Shown here: positions 34,745-46,740 of the stretch, one piece after another
How the letters are laid out: every line of letters begins with the position of its first letter
How positions within the stretch are numbered: the stretch's first letter is position 1
Assembly: GCF_963678635.1 (NCBI RefSeq)
Contig: NC_087063.1
Span: forward strand, 20,280,701 to 20,344,700
Direction: 5' to 3'
Length of the DNA: 64,000 nucleotides
DNA from: Symsagittifera roscoffensis
Lineage: Eukaryota; Xenacoelomorpha; Acoela; Convolutidae
Notes under the pieces: model-generated
The model's input: only the letters and a program-made list of their open reading frames with translations
What the model was told of the DNA's origin: nothing
The model's database searches: none
Translations under genes and position numbers: made by a program

Positions 34745-35677
34745 TGTGACATTCGACCAGAATAGTCAAAATGCAATTTCGCATTCCAGTTTTTATTGGA
34801 ACATCTAACCGAGAAGATTGATGATTTTTATGAATTGGTGACGTCATTTGAACGATCAGACAAATCGGGAAGGGTTATTTTTGACTGACATGCTAATTTT
34901 CAAATTTTCGATTTGGACGTGAAAGGCACATAGCCTTTTATTATTTCGCACACACTGAAACTGCGAAATCAGATCAACAAGTTTTGTCAGAGAGAACAAC
35001 AATAGTCTCAGTGACAACAACAACGGAAAAACGACAGAAGATTGAGACAGTCATTAGAAATTGTCAGAAACCACTCCGAGTTGTAACGATTGTGCCGCTA
35101 CAATCGTTACAAAGCAGTTCACGAGAACCAGAAAGGTGCTAGGACGACGTGTCCAGCCTTTCGGAAAGAAATAAAGACGCTATTTCTCCGGAATCCAGAT
35201 TCCGGAAGGGTCTCGGGAGATAATTTATTTTAACAAACTTCAATCCTCCTAGAGATTTCTTGAATTGAATTAATAATATCCACATTCCTTTTCAGATTAT
35301 GAGAAGCTAGGAGTTGCGGGAAAGGGTTGGTCCATCTTCGATGGAGATGATGATTTTTATCTACTGAATAAAAACAATAGCAATATAATATATAAGTACT
35401 AGCTCTGTTTTTAGGAGTGACCTCGTGGTGGTCTGGGGATACTGAGACCCAGCCATGAGCTCACTATTTTGCATATAATTGAGTTAAACAGAGCGTTCTG
35501 ATCGAAGCCGGAAACAGTAATGTTTTTTTTTGTCGATCCGATGTTAGAAAGGCCACCAAAAGAACTGGCTTTGGCAGAGACGGTGAAAAGCATGTAGAGC
35601 TGTGTTTAGACGCTGGCCAGTCGTTTTAGAACCTAGCTTTATTTTCCGTCGATATGTACTTCCGGGCAAATGTTACA
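34745..35677 (+). mobile_element. Apparently solo LTR, ~930 bp
   Basis: It begins TGTGACATTCGACCAGAA and ends CCGGGCAAATGTTACA, with no internal element sequence on either side. The whole length matches 50,688-51,612 in the opposite orientation. A third copy, at 45,881, begins at the same TGTGA. These shared ends define the boundaries. It is inserted in, or joined to, the LINE piece at 33.8-34.7 kb. The copies differ by scattered changes, so the insertion is not young. Confidence 0.75.
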
Positions 35678-35876
35678 TAGATGTTTTTATGGCGCTCCTG
35701 GGTGTTATTCTTTTTAACATCATGACCGGCAGAACCGTTAACGAGCACACCGCACCGAGCGGATGCTCAAAACAGGGCCCTAATCACCGGGGCGGAAAGG
35801 TAGTTTGGAACGCGGAAGCCTTCCGGATTCCCGTGAATCGCTTTTTAACCTAGTTAGGACCGAAAACACACGAACC

Positions 35877-36415
35877 AGGAAGGGTGGGGGTTTCGCGGTC
35901 CCGTCGTTTCCTGAGTGGTACGTGACCAAAAACACTTGAAGATATACAGGAAACGAAACAAAAAATTAGCATCGTACCTAAGAAAAAACAAAAACAAACA
36001 ACTAACCGAAAAAACCAAAAACAGTAAAAAAAAAAAGTATAAAGTCAGTAGAAGTCATCTCCCCAGACGAGATGTGGTCCGACCCTCCCTTTTGTTGTTG
36101 TTTGATATATTTTTATTACAGGCATTTATATCAATCAGGATTGTTGCGACCAATTTTGTGGCCCGTTTTTGGTGCTTTTACTGTAGGGTTATTTGAGTAT
36201 TTAAGCACGTTAATGCTATTTTGCGCTCAATCCGGAAGGGTCTCGAGATTAGAGAAGACTGATCCGGTAAGCAATGCAAGGAGCGACAAGAAGGGGCTCA
36301 AGAACAACAATAATCGGCTGTTGGGTATCTTTAACAAGTTTTTTATCCCTTTTGGTACAAAAAGTAGGATATTATTCTGTGGGGGGCTCGGCAGTGACTG
36401 CACTGTAGAGAGGCG
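35877..36415 (+). repeat. Long inverted repeat, left arm
   Basis: It runs from AGGAAGGGTGGGGGTTTCGC through GACCAAAAACACTTGAAGAT, GTATTTAAGCACGTTAATGC and CTGTTGGGTATCTTTAACAA to GCAGTGACTGCACTG. The same series runs in reverse at 38,112-37,570, and again at about 40,605-40,085. It may be the terminal arms of a foldback-type DNA element about 2.2 kb long. Confidence 0.8.
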
Positions 36416-36420
36416 GCTGA

Positions 36421-38085
36421 TTTTCAGAATTTTTTTTCAGAATTTTCTCTGATTTTCAGAATTTTTTCGAGGGGGTGGCTGATTTTTCAGAATTTTTTCT
36501 GATTTTCAGAATTTTCACGAGGGGGCGGCTGATTTTCTCGAGGGGGCGGCTGATTTTCAGAAAAAAGCAGGTTTAGGAATTTCTCGAGGACTAAAAAACA
36601 TTGGTAATTTTCTGCAGCAGTTATCAGGCGCGGATCTATGAATTTCTCGAGCGGGGCATCGGATTTTCAAATTTTTGGACAAAACTCTGCGATAAGAAAA
36701 TAAACGAAGTCAAACAAAATTGAAATTAGACTTATTAAGGCAAAGCTGTCAATGAATTCTTCGACTTTGATATACGGATCTTTGTGGATGTAAATTGGCA
36801 TCAAACTTGAGAGCCAATCCTCCTTCATTTGGATCGAAGAAAACTTTTAAATAATTTAATGCTCGAAAAAGAGTGCCCAGCTCCGTATGTTCTCAAAGAA
36901 AGCATCTGAACGATTTGAAGAACCGCCAAGTAAGGTGATGAACTGGGAAATCAGGGCAACAGCACAGCCTAGTGGAAAAGCTTTTGATGAATTGACCAGA
37001 TTAAGGTGTAGGCAATGAACTTAAATTATTGATCCGAGCTCAGAAGGCCTATACTCTTCTGGTTCAAGTCAGAAAATTCGATCTAAAACGTTCCACCTGA
37101 AAGAAGTTGCCAAAAAACAATGCTATTTGGACCCCTCCGGATTGACGAATCCACTAAATTAAAGACGTGAAGTTCGATTTCAATGGGACCCGGAAGGTTA
37201 TTGGCAAACGCATTTTGAAACCTGTAGATTCACTAGTGAACGTTGTCCGAACAAGTTTTTATTGTCCTAACGCAAAATTTCGAAATTTTTTTTTATTTTG
37301 TAGCGTTTCGTTTTTCAAAAATCAAAAACTCACTAATTCAGCGCTTTTTTCCCTTTGAAAAAATATCGATATCTCAAAAATGGCGATTTGTGGGAGGATC
37401 AAAATATCACTATTTTGACCCTAAAACCGGTTTGCTTACTGTGTTTTTCACTGAAAAACGGCATAGGAGTATTAATATAGGCTGTATAAATAGTATTACT
37501 AGTAATACTATATCCCTCCGGGTTTGTTCAATATCCGAATTAAGATGCCTAACCCGGAAAATCGCAACTCGGTGGAGGGTCAATTCAGTGCAGTCACTGT
37601 CGACTCCCCAGAGATTGATTTCTTAATTTTTGAACCAAAAGGGATACAAAACTTGTTAACGATACCCAACAGTCGATTGTAGCTGTCCTTGAGACACTTC
37701 CTGCTACTCCTTGTACTGCTTGCCCGATCAGTCTTCCGTTCTCTTCCCAAGACCCTTCTGGATTGAGCGCAAATTAGCATTAACGTGCTTAAATATTCAA
37801 ACAACCCTAAAGTACAAGCACCAGAAACGGGCCACAATTTCGATCGCAACGATCGTGTTTGATATGCCTCTAACAACATTTTATCTAGCAACAACAAACA
37901 GGAGGGTCGGATCAAATCTCGTCTGGGGGGATGATTTCAACTGATTTTTTTTTCTACTGTTTTTGGTTTTTTCTTGTTTTTTTTTATGTTTTTTTTTGTT
38001 GTTTCTTAGGTACTATACTACTATTTGTTTGGCTTCTTGTATATCTTTAAGTGTTTTTGGTCAAATACTACTCAGACAACATCGG
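36421..38085 (+). repeat. 1.67-kb direct duplication, first copy
   Basis: Nearly identical to 38,935-40,605. Landmarks are the TTTTCTCGAGGGGGCGGCTG array, TCAGGCGCGGATCTATGAAT, GATATACGGATCTTTGTGGA, TGATCCGAGCTCAGAAGGCC, GGACCCCTCCGGATTGACGA and ATTGCGATCGAAATTG-type sequence (reverse). The small number of differences makes this the youngest duplication in the window, or an assembly feature. Confidence 0.9.
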
Positions 38086-38112
38086 AACCGCGAATCCCCC
38101 ACCCTTTCTGAT
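37570..38112 (-). repeat. Long inverted repeat, right arm
   Basis: Reverse-complement partner of 35,877-36,415; it lies inside the first copy of the direct duplication. It extends about 25 bases further out than the copy ending at 40,605, which was cut at that junction. Confidence 0.8.
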
Positions 38113-38934
38113 CCACCCACCCTTTTATGATGTATTTCAGTTTGGACTTTCTCTTTTGAAATTTGACTAAGCCAAAATGACCCATTTTTGGGATTAAATT
38201 TTGGTTGAGAATTTCGGAGCAAAAATTGCACCATATTAATTTTGATTAAATTTCTAGTTATCTTCACCTTTTGTCTAATCACAAACCAAATTGAGAAAAA
38301 GCGTTTAAAAATTCAAGTTTTGTTCGTTTTGTCCGGACAATTTAAATCAACACTGTAGAAGGAAACTATGGCGTAGGTCGTTTTTTTTTGTTCAACTCAT
38401 ATTTTTGATTATTGATCCATGGTCAAATACAATGTGAGTAAATATCATTTTAGTGTTGGCTAGGTTTTCAAAACAATTTCATCAAATAAGTCTGATTTCT
38501 CTGATTTGATTCAAATTTAGGACCAAATTATATTTTAAAAGTAAGTTTAGACATAAGAAATTGTACAAATTTTTTTAACTGAATTATTCGGTTCATAAAT
38601 TTTCATTTTTCAAAATTTAACTAATTACATTATCCCCAAAAAAAAACACTGATAATTCTCTAAGGCAGTGATCAGGCGCTGATCCAGGCGTTTCTCGAGG
38701 GGACGTCGGCTTTTCAAAAATTAGGACAAAAACGGATCTAGAAATTTCTCGATGAATAAGAAACACTGTTAATTCTCTATGACAGTGATCAGGCGCGTAT
38801 CTACGAATTTCTCGAGGGGGGCGGTGGGTTTTCATAACAGGTGACGGAATTTCTCGAGGGGGCGGTGGTTGCTGTAATTCTCTAAGGCAGTGATCAGGCG
38901 GGGCGGCTGATTTTCTCGAGCAGGCGGCTGATTT

Positions 38935-40605
38935 TCAGAATTTTTTTTCAGAATTTTCTCTGATTTTCAGAATTTTCTCGAGGGGGTGGCTGATTTTTCA
39001 GAATTTTTTCTGATTTTCAGAATTTTCACGAGGGGGGGGCTGATTTTCTCGAGGGGGCGGCTGATTTTCAGAAAAAAGCAGGTTTAGAAATTTCTCGAGG
39101 ACTAAAAAACATTGGTAATTTTCTGCAGCAGTTATCAGGCGCGGATCTATGAATTTCTCGAGCGGGGCATCGGATTTTCAAACTTTTGGATAAAACTCTG
39201 CGATAAGAAAATAAACGAAGTCAAACAAAATTGAGTCTTGGACTTTTTAAGGCAAAGCTGTCAATGAATTCTTCGACTTTGATATACGGATCTTTGTGGA
39301 TGTAAATTGGCATCAAACTTGAGAGCCGATCCTCCTTCATTTGGATCGAAGAAAACTTTAAAATAATTTAATGCTCGAAAAACAGTGCCCAGCTCCGTAT
39401 GTTCTCAAAGAAAGCATCTGAACGATTTGAAGAACCGCCAAGTAAGGTGATGAACTGGGAAATCAGGGCAAGAGCACAGCCTAGTGGAAAAGCTTTTGAT
39501 GAATTGACCAGATTAAGGTGTAGGCAATGAACTTAAGTTATTGATCCGAGCTCAGAAGGCCTATACTCTTCTGGTTCAAGTCAGAAAATGCGATCTAAAA
39601 CGTTCCACCTGAAAGAAGTTGCCAAAAAACAATGCTATTTGGACCCCTCCGGATTGACAAATCCACTAAATTAAAGACGTTAAGTTCGATTTCAATGGGA
39701 CCCGGAAGGTTATTGGCAAACGCATTTTGAAACCTGTCGATTCACTAGTGAACGTTGTCCGAACAACAATTTTTATTGTCCTCACGCAAAATTTCGAAAT
39801 TTTTTTATTTTATTTTGTAGCGTTTCGTTTTTTCAAAATTCAAAAACTCACTAATTCAGCGCTTTTTTACCTTTGAAAAAATATCGATATCTCAAAAATT
39901 GCGATTTGTGGGAGGATCAAAATATCACTATTTTGACCCTAAAACCGGTTTGCTTACTGTGTTTTTCACTGAAAAACGGCATAGGAGTATTAATATAGGC
40001 TGTATAAATAGTAATACTAGTAATACTATATCCCTCCTGGTTTGTTCAATATCCGAATTAAGATGCTTAACCCGGAAATTCGCAACTCGGTGGAGGGTCA
40101 CTTCAGTGCAGTCACTGTCGACTCCCCAGAGATTGATATCTTAATTTTTGAACCAAAAGGGATACAAAACTTGTTAACGATACCCAACAGTCGATTTTAG
40201 CTGTCCTTGAGACACTTCCTGCTACTCCTTGTACTGCTTGCCCGATCAGTCTTCCGTTCTCTTCCCAAGACCCTTCTGGATTGAGCGCAAATTAGCATTA
40301 ACTTGCTTAAATATTCAAACAACCCTAAAGTACAAGCACCAGAAACGGGCCACAATTTCGATCGCAACGATCGTGTTTGATATGCCTGTAACAACATTTT
40401 ATCTAGCAACATCAAACAGGAGGGTCGGATCAAATCTCGTCTGGGGGGATGATTTCAACTAATTTTTTTTTCTACTGTTTTTGGTTTTTTTTTTCGTGTT
40501 TTTTTTATGTTTTTTTGTTATTTCTTAGGTACTATACTACTATTTGTTTGGCTTCTTATATATCTTTAAGTGTTTTTGGTCAAATACTACTCAGACAACA
40601 TCGGA
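38935..40605 (+). repeat. 1.67-kb direct duplication, second copy
   Basis: Partner of 36,421-38,085. The stretch between the copies (38,113-38,934) has AT-rich sequence and three more CAGGCGC-type ends with CTCGAGGGG. At its right end it joins abruptly, at 40,605, to a third partial copy of the 36,700-37,020 segment, which continues into hAT-like coding sequence. Confidence 0.9.
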
Positions 40606-40609
40606 AAAT

Positions 40610-41700
40610 AAACGAAGTCAAACAAAATTGAGTCTTAGACTTTTTACTGCAAAGCTGTCAATGAATTCATCGACTTTGATATACGGATCTTTGTGGATGT
40701 AAATCGGCGCTAAACATGAGAGCCGATCCTCCATCATTTGGATCGAAGAAAACTTTTAAATAATTTAATGCTGGAAAAAGAGTGCTCAGCTCCGTATGTT
40801 CTCAAAGAAAGCATCTGAGCGAGTTGAAGAACCGCCAAGTAAGATGCTGAACTCGGAAATCAGGGCAAGAGCACGGCCTATTGGAACAACTTTTGATGAA
40901 TTGACCAGATTAAGGTGTAGGCAATGTGCAGCACAGTGCACGTACCCTGCGGCAGTGTGATGCTCCTTGATGATGGCCTGCACTCCACCGCGAACCCCAG
41001 ACATTGTTGCAGCTCCGCCATTCTAACACTGTCGTAGCTCTGGCCAATCAAATGTGCCTCTCCAAATCCAGTTTCTGAGATACGAGCCAGGAGAGTTTCA
41101 GCTAACGCATTTACTTTTGTTTCGTCGACTATGTCCACAAAGCCCAGAAGCTCTTCTCAGATCTCAGTGGCATCTGATCAATTTTGAAATATGCTCCACT
41201 CTTGAGATGTCGATTGTCTCATCGGTTTTATGGTGAAGTAGTTGGAGATCTTGACTCTGGAGACGATCCGATTCAGTTTGATATTCCCAATAAAGTTGAT
41301 GAAAAGATTCTGAGATTGATAGCTGACGTAGAATGTGTTTCCTCTTCATGTCCAGTGAGCTGAAATTGTAGATGCCGACGATAGGAGATATAGAATCTCA
41401 TAGGGCGGAGATATACAATTAAGCGATGAAAGTATTTTATCCTCTAAAGTGGCTAAATGAACCAATGGCTCAAGCCTTGAAGGTCCAGGCTTGGGGGTCT
41501 CAGGATTTGATGTCCTAGGATTTTCAATCTCAGTAGTTGATGTCTTAGGGTCGTCAAGCTCAGGAGTGGATGCATTGGATGATGGCGATGAGTTCTTGGG
41601 TCCACTGGTGAAGAGGGTTTTAAGCATCTTGAATCCAGAAGCTTTAGAGTCCTTGGAAGCAGCACGTTTTGACATCTGTAAGCTTGAAATTGAAGTCCAT
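40610..41700 (-). mobile_element. hAT-like (DUF4371/ZMYM-type) transposase remnant
   Basis: On the minus strand VDETKVNALAETLLARISET is followed by GFGEAHLIGQSYDS. In another frame come MSGVRGGVQAIIKEHHTAAG and YVHCAAHCLHLNLV. LIGQSYD..., MSG..GVQA.I and YVHC.AH.LNLV are typical of hAT-superfamily transposases with DUF4371 and TTF-type N-termini. A Ser/Pro-rich upstream frame (MSKRAASKDSKASGFKMLKT, 41,675 leftwards) may be its N-terminal part. It is broken by frameshifts and truncated where it meets the duplicated block. The 36,700-37,020 and 39,205-39,545 segments repeat its lower end. Confidence 0.72.
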
Positions 41701-41826
41701 GGTCCAGTCTAAAGGAGATACGAAAGAAACTGATCATAAGTAGCTTGAGGAGAAAAAGTTTTTGCATAGTGAACGATACTTGCACACCAAGTATTTGTCT
41801 CAAAATCTGATTTTGAGACAAATGAT

Positions 41827-41870
41827 CAGGCGCGGATAAAGGAATTTATGGAGGGGGGTGGATTTTCAAA
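41827..41870 (+). repeat. hAT-type terminal motif
   Basis: CAGGCGCGGATAAAGGAATT, followed by a G-rich run, resembles hAT ends that start CAGGNGCGGATC. The same word begins at about 36,628, 38,671, 38,789 and 39,137, each followed by TTTCTCGAG and a run of G. I could not pair these ends into complete elements. Confidence 0.45.
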
Positions 41871-44590
41871 AAAAATGAAAATTTTCTCGAAATATAAATA
41901 ATATAGTTTTTCTCAAACAAAACAGGCCAAAAAACTCGTTTTTGTGCACTTTTTTGAATATTTCGACCAAACTTATTGCGTTTTTTTGGCGCCCGCTTAC
42001 CCTCTAACTCAAAACTAGTATATATTTTTGCCAAAGGAGCATGTAGAAAAATTTTAAGGCCAGTCATCCAAAAATTGATATCACAAAATATTGCAAAGGG
42101 GGACCCTTTGGGTCGGCAGGGGGTCGAATATATGAGGGGGTCGAATCCACTACTACAAATGATTATGGAGATTTCGAGCTAAGATTAGCTAGTTATTAAG
42201 TTCCTCCTGTCTGCTACTTCTGTGATCTATTATTTAAAAAAATTCATATACGTCTACACAAGAAGCTGTTTGTTACGATTTTTCTCTTGATTATCCGAAT
42301 CAAAACAAATGATTTTTCTTATACTGATACATCTTGGTTGGTTGCAGGTCAAGGTTGAAAAGCTCTTGAAACTGAGCAAACCCTAGTAGTTTTAAAACAA
42401 AGAAAACGTGCTAAATAGACTGCTGGTACAACAAGACAAAGCCCTGTTTGTTCCGACTGCACCTTAATTCAAATCGAATTTTGAAAAACATGTATAGAGT
42501 TTTAAAGCAATATCAAAGATCAAGTTTGAAAAGTTGAGTCGTACGAAACTAGTTGGCCTCGATTCACTTTGGAACGATTTTGTTGTGCGGGATGATTCTC
42601 CGCGCAGAAATAGTTCACATTATGCTTTCAGCATAAGAAATATAATCTTTGGTTCTAAGTACATCATTGGTTATATTTTAATATTGATTTTCTTTTTGGT
42701 TTACATCCTAAAATTAGTCCAGAGCATGGCCCAATTGGCAATTTACAAGTTACCAGGTAAAATATCTGTCTACAATTGATTTCAAGGAGTCGATATCTTC
42801 CTTGGGGTACACTTTTTTTGTTAAGAACCACTATTAAATTTGCCGAAAATTGATTGAAAGAACAAAATTACACCAAGCATCAGTATTTTGTTTTCTTCAA
42901 AAGATGGAACAAAAACTGAAATCCAGTGATTTTTATATTTTGTTTGCAGTGCGCTTCCTCTGGATGACTTCAACTAAAGAATTATATTATTGTATTAATT
43001 TAATATTGATTTTCTTTTTGGTTTACCCCATCCAAAAATGGCATTATTGAAGTTTTTCATATCTCTAAAAAATTAATTAGCTTTAAAACTTAGCAAGTGC
43101 TTAGCAATAAAAAACCAACGTTAAAAGCTTTTTTTTTAATTTTATGAAATTGCAAAAAATGAAAAGCAATTAAATACCAATTGATCAAGCAATTACGAGG
43201 ACAAAAAGTGCACTCGATAGTCACCAAATTTGATGTCAGTGTGTCCCTGTACTCCAGAGACAAATTTTTAAACAAGTTCGAAAATGTAAGTGGACTCCAC
43301 TCACAACTCACAAATCTTCCGTGAATTCCGCGTACACATGTATGAAATAGAAATTTTATCGGCATATTAGGTTTGTTGTGGATTCGACAACGAGCGAACA
43401 TTGGTAGTTGTTCCATTTTCCGCAAATATAAGTGGATTCCGCAATAGTAAGTAGATTCCGCAAATTTATGCGTGTTCCGCTCAGAATTTGCAAATTTCGC
43501 CTACACTTTGCGGTTTCCGCTAACAATTTGAGGATTTACTAAAAACAAAAAATATTATTTATTTTCGGATTCCATAAACTGTTTCGTACTCAGTTATTCC
43601 AAATTCTGCAAAGTTGCCTAGTTTTGGAGCAATTTGGAGCAATACAGTGTTTTAGCAGTTGGTCCGTGAAATCCAAAACAACAAAGAAAATTTTTTAAAA
43701 AATTAGCAGTGTTGCGAATATAGCCACAATGTTTTTTGGCCTGTTGCGGAATCAGTTTACAATTCAAAAAATGCACAGTTTGGTCTCATAATTGTATCAT
43801 CTGACTAAGTTTAAATAAAAAGGTGAAAGCTAAATGGCATAAAATAGGCTCTCTAATATCACTACTCCACGATTTTAATATAAAATTATACTCATTTTTT
43901 TCTATTTTACTCGTTACCTATGAATTGTGGGGTGGGAGGGTAATTTTATGACTTCATGAAGTAACTCGGTAGCAAAAAAAACATAGGCATTATTGAAAAG
44001 TAAAAAAATTGCAAGCGAAATGTGCAAAATGAGCAAATGAGCCCATGAATTCAAGAAATTAGATTGCTCTGATTGAAAAATGAGCGCTCAGGAATATTAC
44101 TGCCTTGGAGAAAATGTTAAGTACGTCTTAATTTAAGAAAGTTTTTAAAAAACAAATTGATTTTCTAATTTTTGGGAAAGCTCGAAAGTACCTGTCAATT
44201 GTGGGCAAAAGGCCCTCAGCAATTCCGAAATTTTTCAAAATTGATATCAATATGATCCAACCCATAGGTTTAGACATCTCGAGAACTCCAAAAACTTATT
44301 GGTTGAAATTACGTTAAAATTCGCAGGCAAGAAATAACTGCAAACGCTTTGCTTTATTAATGAAATCGTTAATGATTTTTGTTCGGTATGGTTAGGTTTT
44401 GCTATATCTCTTCCAAGTAAAGTGGAATATCCATTACAGAAGTATGGTTTGTCCCCATCAAATTTTGTTCCATCCTATAAAAAATTGATATCAGAACCTA
44501 ATACTTTTCACTATTTACCTTTCTTTCGTCTACTTAAGTTTTAGGATCCCTATAACCATGTTCGATCTGTTTTTATTAAAAATAAGATTT
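41870..44590. other. AT-rich sequence without a recognised gene
   Basis: No gene supported. Local oddities are GGGGGTCGAAT.TA repeats near 42,100-42,150, a repeated TTTAATATTGATTTTCTTTTTG at about 42,675 and 43,000, and a cluster of GATTCCGCAA words at 43,395-43,525. Confidence 0.45.
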
Positions 44591-44925
44591 CCGGTTCCCT
44601 TCCGGATTGGCAAAATTGGGACCCCTCCCGGTTTGGCAAAAATAGGACCCTTCCGGATTGGCAAAATTGGGACCCTTGCGGATTGGCAAAAAAAGGATCC
44701 TTCCGGATTGGCAAAAATAGGACCCTTTCAGATTGGCAAAACTAGGACCCTTCCGGATTGGCAAAAATAGGACCCTTCCGGATTGGCAAAAATAGAACCC
44801 TTCCGGATTGGCAAAAATAGAACCCTTCCGGATTGGCAAAACTAGGACCCTTCCGGATTGGCAAAAATAGAACCCTTCCGGATTGGCAAAAACTAGGACC
44901 CTTCAGGATTGGGACCCCTCCGGGT
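44590..44925 (+). repeat. 25-bp minisatellite, about 13 units
   Basis: The unit GGATTGGCAAAAATAGGACC plus CTTCC repeats with a strict 25-base period; a few units vary (AATTGGGACC, CAGATTGG). Reading the minus strand gives an apparent repeat protein with the period ANPEGSYFCQSGR, but 25 is not a multiple of three, so it is not coding. Confidence 0.95.
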
Positions 44926-45517
44926 TTGTAAAAACAACTTTTCGGAGCGTTTAACAATCACACCCGAGACCCTTCCCGATACGGTCTCCGAGTCTATTAT
45001 GCTATATGAACTAACTAGCAAGGGTGTATTCAGGCCCTAGACCATTCCGAGTTGAAGCTAAGCTGCTTATTTGACAATTCTTCTTAACTGTGAAGGGTCT
45101 TTTAACTAGCCTAGTGTCCACTCGACTCTCATTTTCTGGGCTATTTGCCCTCCCTTTTTGTCGAGAACAGCGTACAATTGCCTCATTCAACCGTTACTAC
45201 CCTTTGGTAGGGGTATAAGGGCTTTCCAAAAAAAAATCTACAAAACATGAAGGGTCTGCCTTCACGAATGGGTAATTTCGCTAAAATCAACCTAAAAAAC
45301 TTTCTATGCTTTTTTCTACCCAAAATTGAAGGCTTTATGAATAAGCTCACCTATTTTCTGATCTAAGGGTACCAAGATTAACTAATTTTGTCCAGTAGTT
45401 TCAAAGTTGTTGACTAAATTATCTTTTTTCTAACGTTCAAAATTTTTTTCTTTTACAGGTTCCGCCTAACTTTTTCCACAATTCTTGTCTTATTGACCTA
45501 AAAGTTATAAAAAGTAT

Positions 45518-45675
45518 TGATCCGAGCTCAGAAGGCCTATACTCTTCTAGTTCAATGCAAAAAAAATGATCTAAAACGTTCCAGTTGAACAATGCTATTT
45601 GGACCCCTCCGGGTTGACGAATCCACTGAATCAAAGACGGTAAATTCAATTTCACTGGGACCCGGAAGGTTATCG
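45518..45675 (+). repeat. Third copy of the GATCCGAGCTCAGAAGGCC repeat
   Basis: It matches 37,030-37,205 and 39,540-39,720, starting GATCCGAGCTCAGAAGGCCT and including CTATTTGGACCCCTCCGG and GGGACCCGGAAGGTTAT. It is more diverged than those two are from each other. Confidence 0.8.
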
Positions 45676-45881
45676 CAAAAAATTAAAATTGCTACGTTTC
45701 TTTCACCCCCCAAATCGAAAATTATAAAATTACTATGTCAGGCCAAAATAACCATTCCTGATTCGTTCAATCGTCCAATTAGCACCAGTAATTCGTTAAA
45801 ATGGTTAATCTTCTAAGTGAGATGCTAGTATAAAAATTTTAATTCGAAATGCATGTCGACGCATTCTGGTCGAATATCACA
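45660..45881 (-). mobile_element. Fragment of the same LTR family
   Basis: Reading leftwards from 45,881 it starts TGTGATATTCGACCAGAATG and follows the two full LTRs for about 220 bases. It then changes into the CCTTCCGGGTCCC... sequence that also occurs at about 37,190 and 39,710. Its shared first base supports the LTR boundary. Broken and old. Confidence 0.65.
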
Positions 45882-46274
45882 ATATTTAAATGAAAATGAA
45901 TGTAACAAAAGTCTTATGTGATGATGCTTAATTTGGTTTTTTAATAAATTTTGTTCTGCTTAGTACCATTTGATTGTCTTTTATGATGTTTTAACTCTTC
46001 AAATCATTTTATTTTAATTTTATTAAACTGACGATGGACATAGTTCCATAGATGTTCAAATTGAAATTTCTATAATTTTTCATCGAAATACAATCAGCAG
46101 ATGAAAAAATTGTTTTCCTTGACATTGAAATCGTCCTTACGGCACTGATAACACTTTAAACTACAGCTAATTTATATCAAAACACTTTTAGACAAATATT
46201 TCTTGGCTCATTGATAGCCTAATTGTTGTGATAAACTTATTAAATAATTTCATGTGATATGATACGCTCATAAT

Positions 46275-46740
46275 GGTACGCTTGTAAGAAGAAGGCCCGG
46301 AACGTGATTTTAGAGACAAGTCCATCAAGCCGCGATACTCCCCCTGTACACGGACATCCCCGCCAGAACCTCCACCAGTGAAAAACCAGGTTGTAATTGC
46401 TTTCATTTCTTTTGTGTTATTTGTTTCTTAAATCCATTTCTCTACAATCCATTTTACAATCTATTCTGTCTCCTCTTGTTTTGCCTCTTTTTGACCCTGT
46501 TTAGTGAGAGTCCGTGCCGAAGTACAGGCCGAAGTGGCTAACCAAGTGGAGCAGGAAACTGGAAATAATAACCTCAAGGTCCAAGTACTGCAGCCCCAAA
46601 GATGTCGGAGCCACGGTTCACTCGTACATAGGTGCAAAGCTAGCCGACCTTGCCGCTACTGTCTCGCGCTAGCCCTCGCAGAAACTGAATGTTGTTAATA
46701 TAGTAGCCGGATTTAATGATAATTCATCTACGGTTTCAGA
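46275..46740 (+). other. Exon-like GC-richer islands, unidentified
   Basis: Two islands stand out from AT-rich DNA. The first, 46,275-46,391, can read PRYSPCTRTSPPEPPPVKNQ and then meets a GTTGTAA donor-like site. The second, 46,505-46,740, follows a CCTGTTTAG and can read VRAEVQAEVANQVEQETGNN or, in another frame, KLADLAATVSR and NVVNIVAGFNDNSSTVSD. The two do not join in phase. They could be old exons of a host gene or element coding sequence. I assign no function. Confidence 0.25.

Noticed and set aside
35602-36452. Several + strand open frames of 77-126 residues
   Set aside because: They fall in the LTR end and the 540-bp inverted repeat. The same sequence is open in other frames in its inverted copies, so no coding constraint is evident.
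37243-37626. Open frame of 127 residues, repeated at 39.9 kb
   Set aside because: Part of the 1.67-kb duplication; the two copies do not preserve the same reading length and no domain is visible.
44590-44925. CRISPR-like regular repeat
   Set aside because: A head-to-tail minisatellite without spacers.
44576-44957. Minus-strand repeat protein with ANPEGSYFCQSGR-like units
   Set aside because: It comes from the 25-bp minisatellite. The period is not a multiple of three, and no other coding evidence exists.
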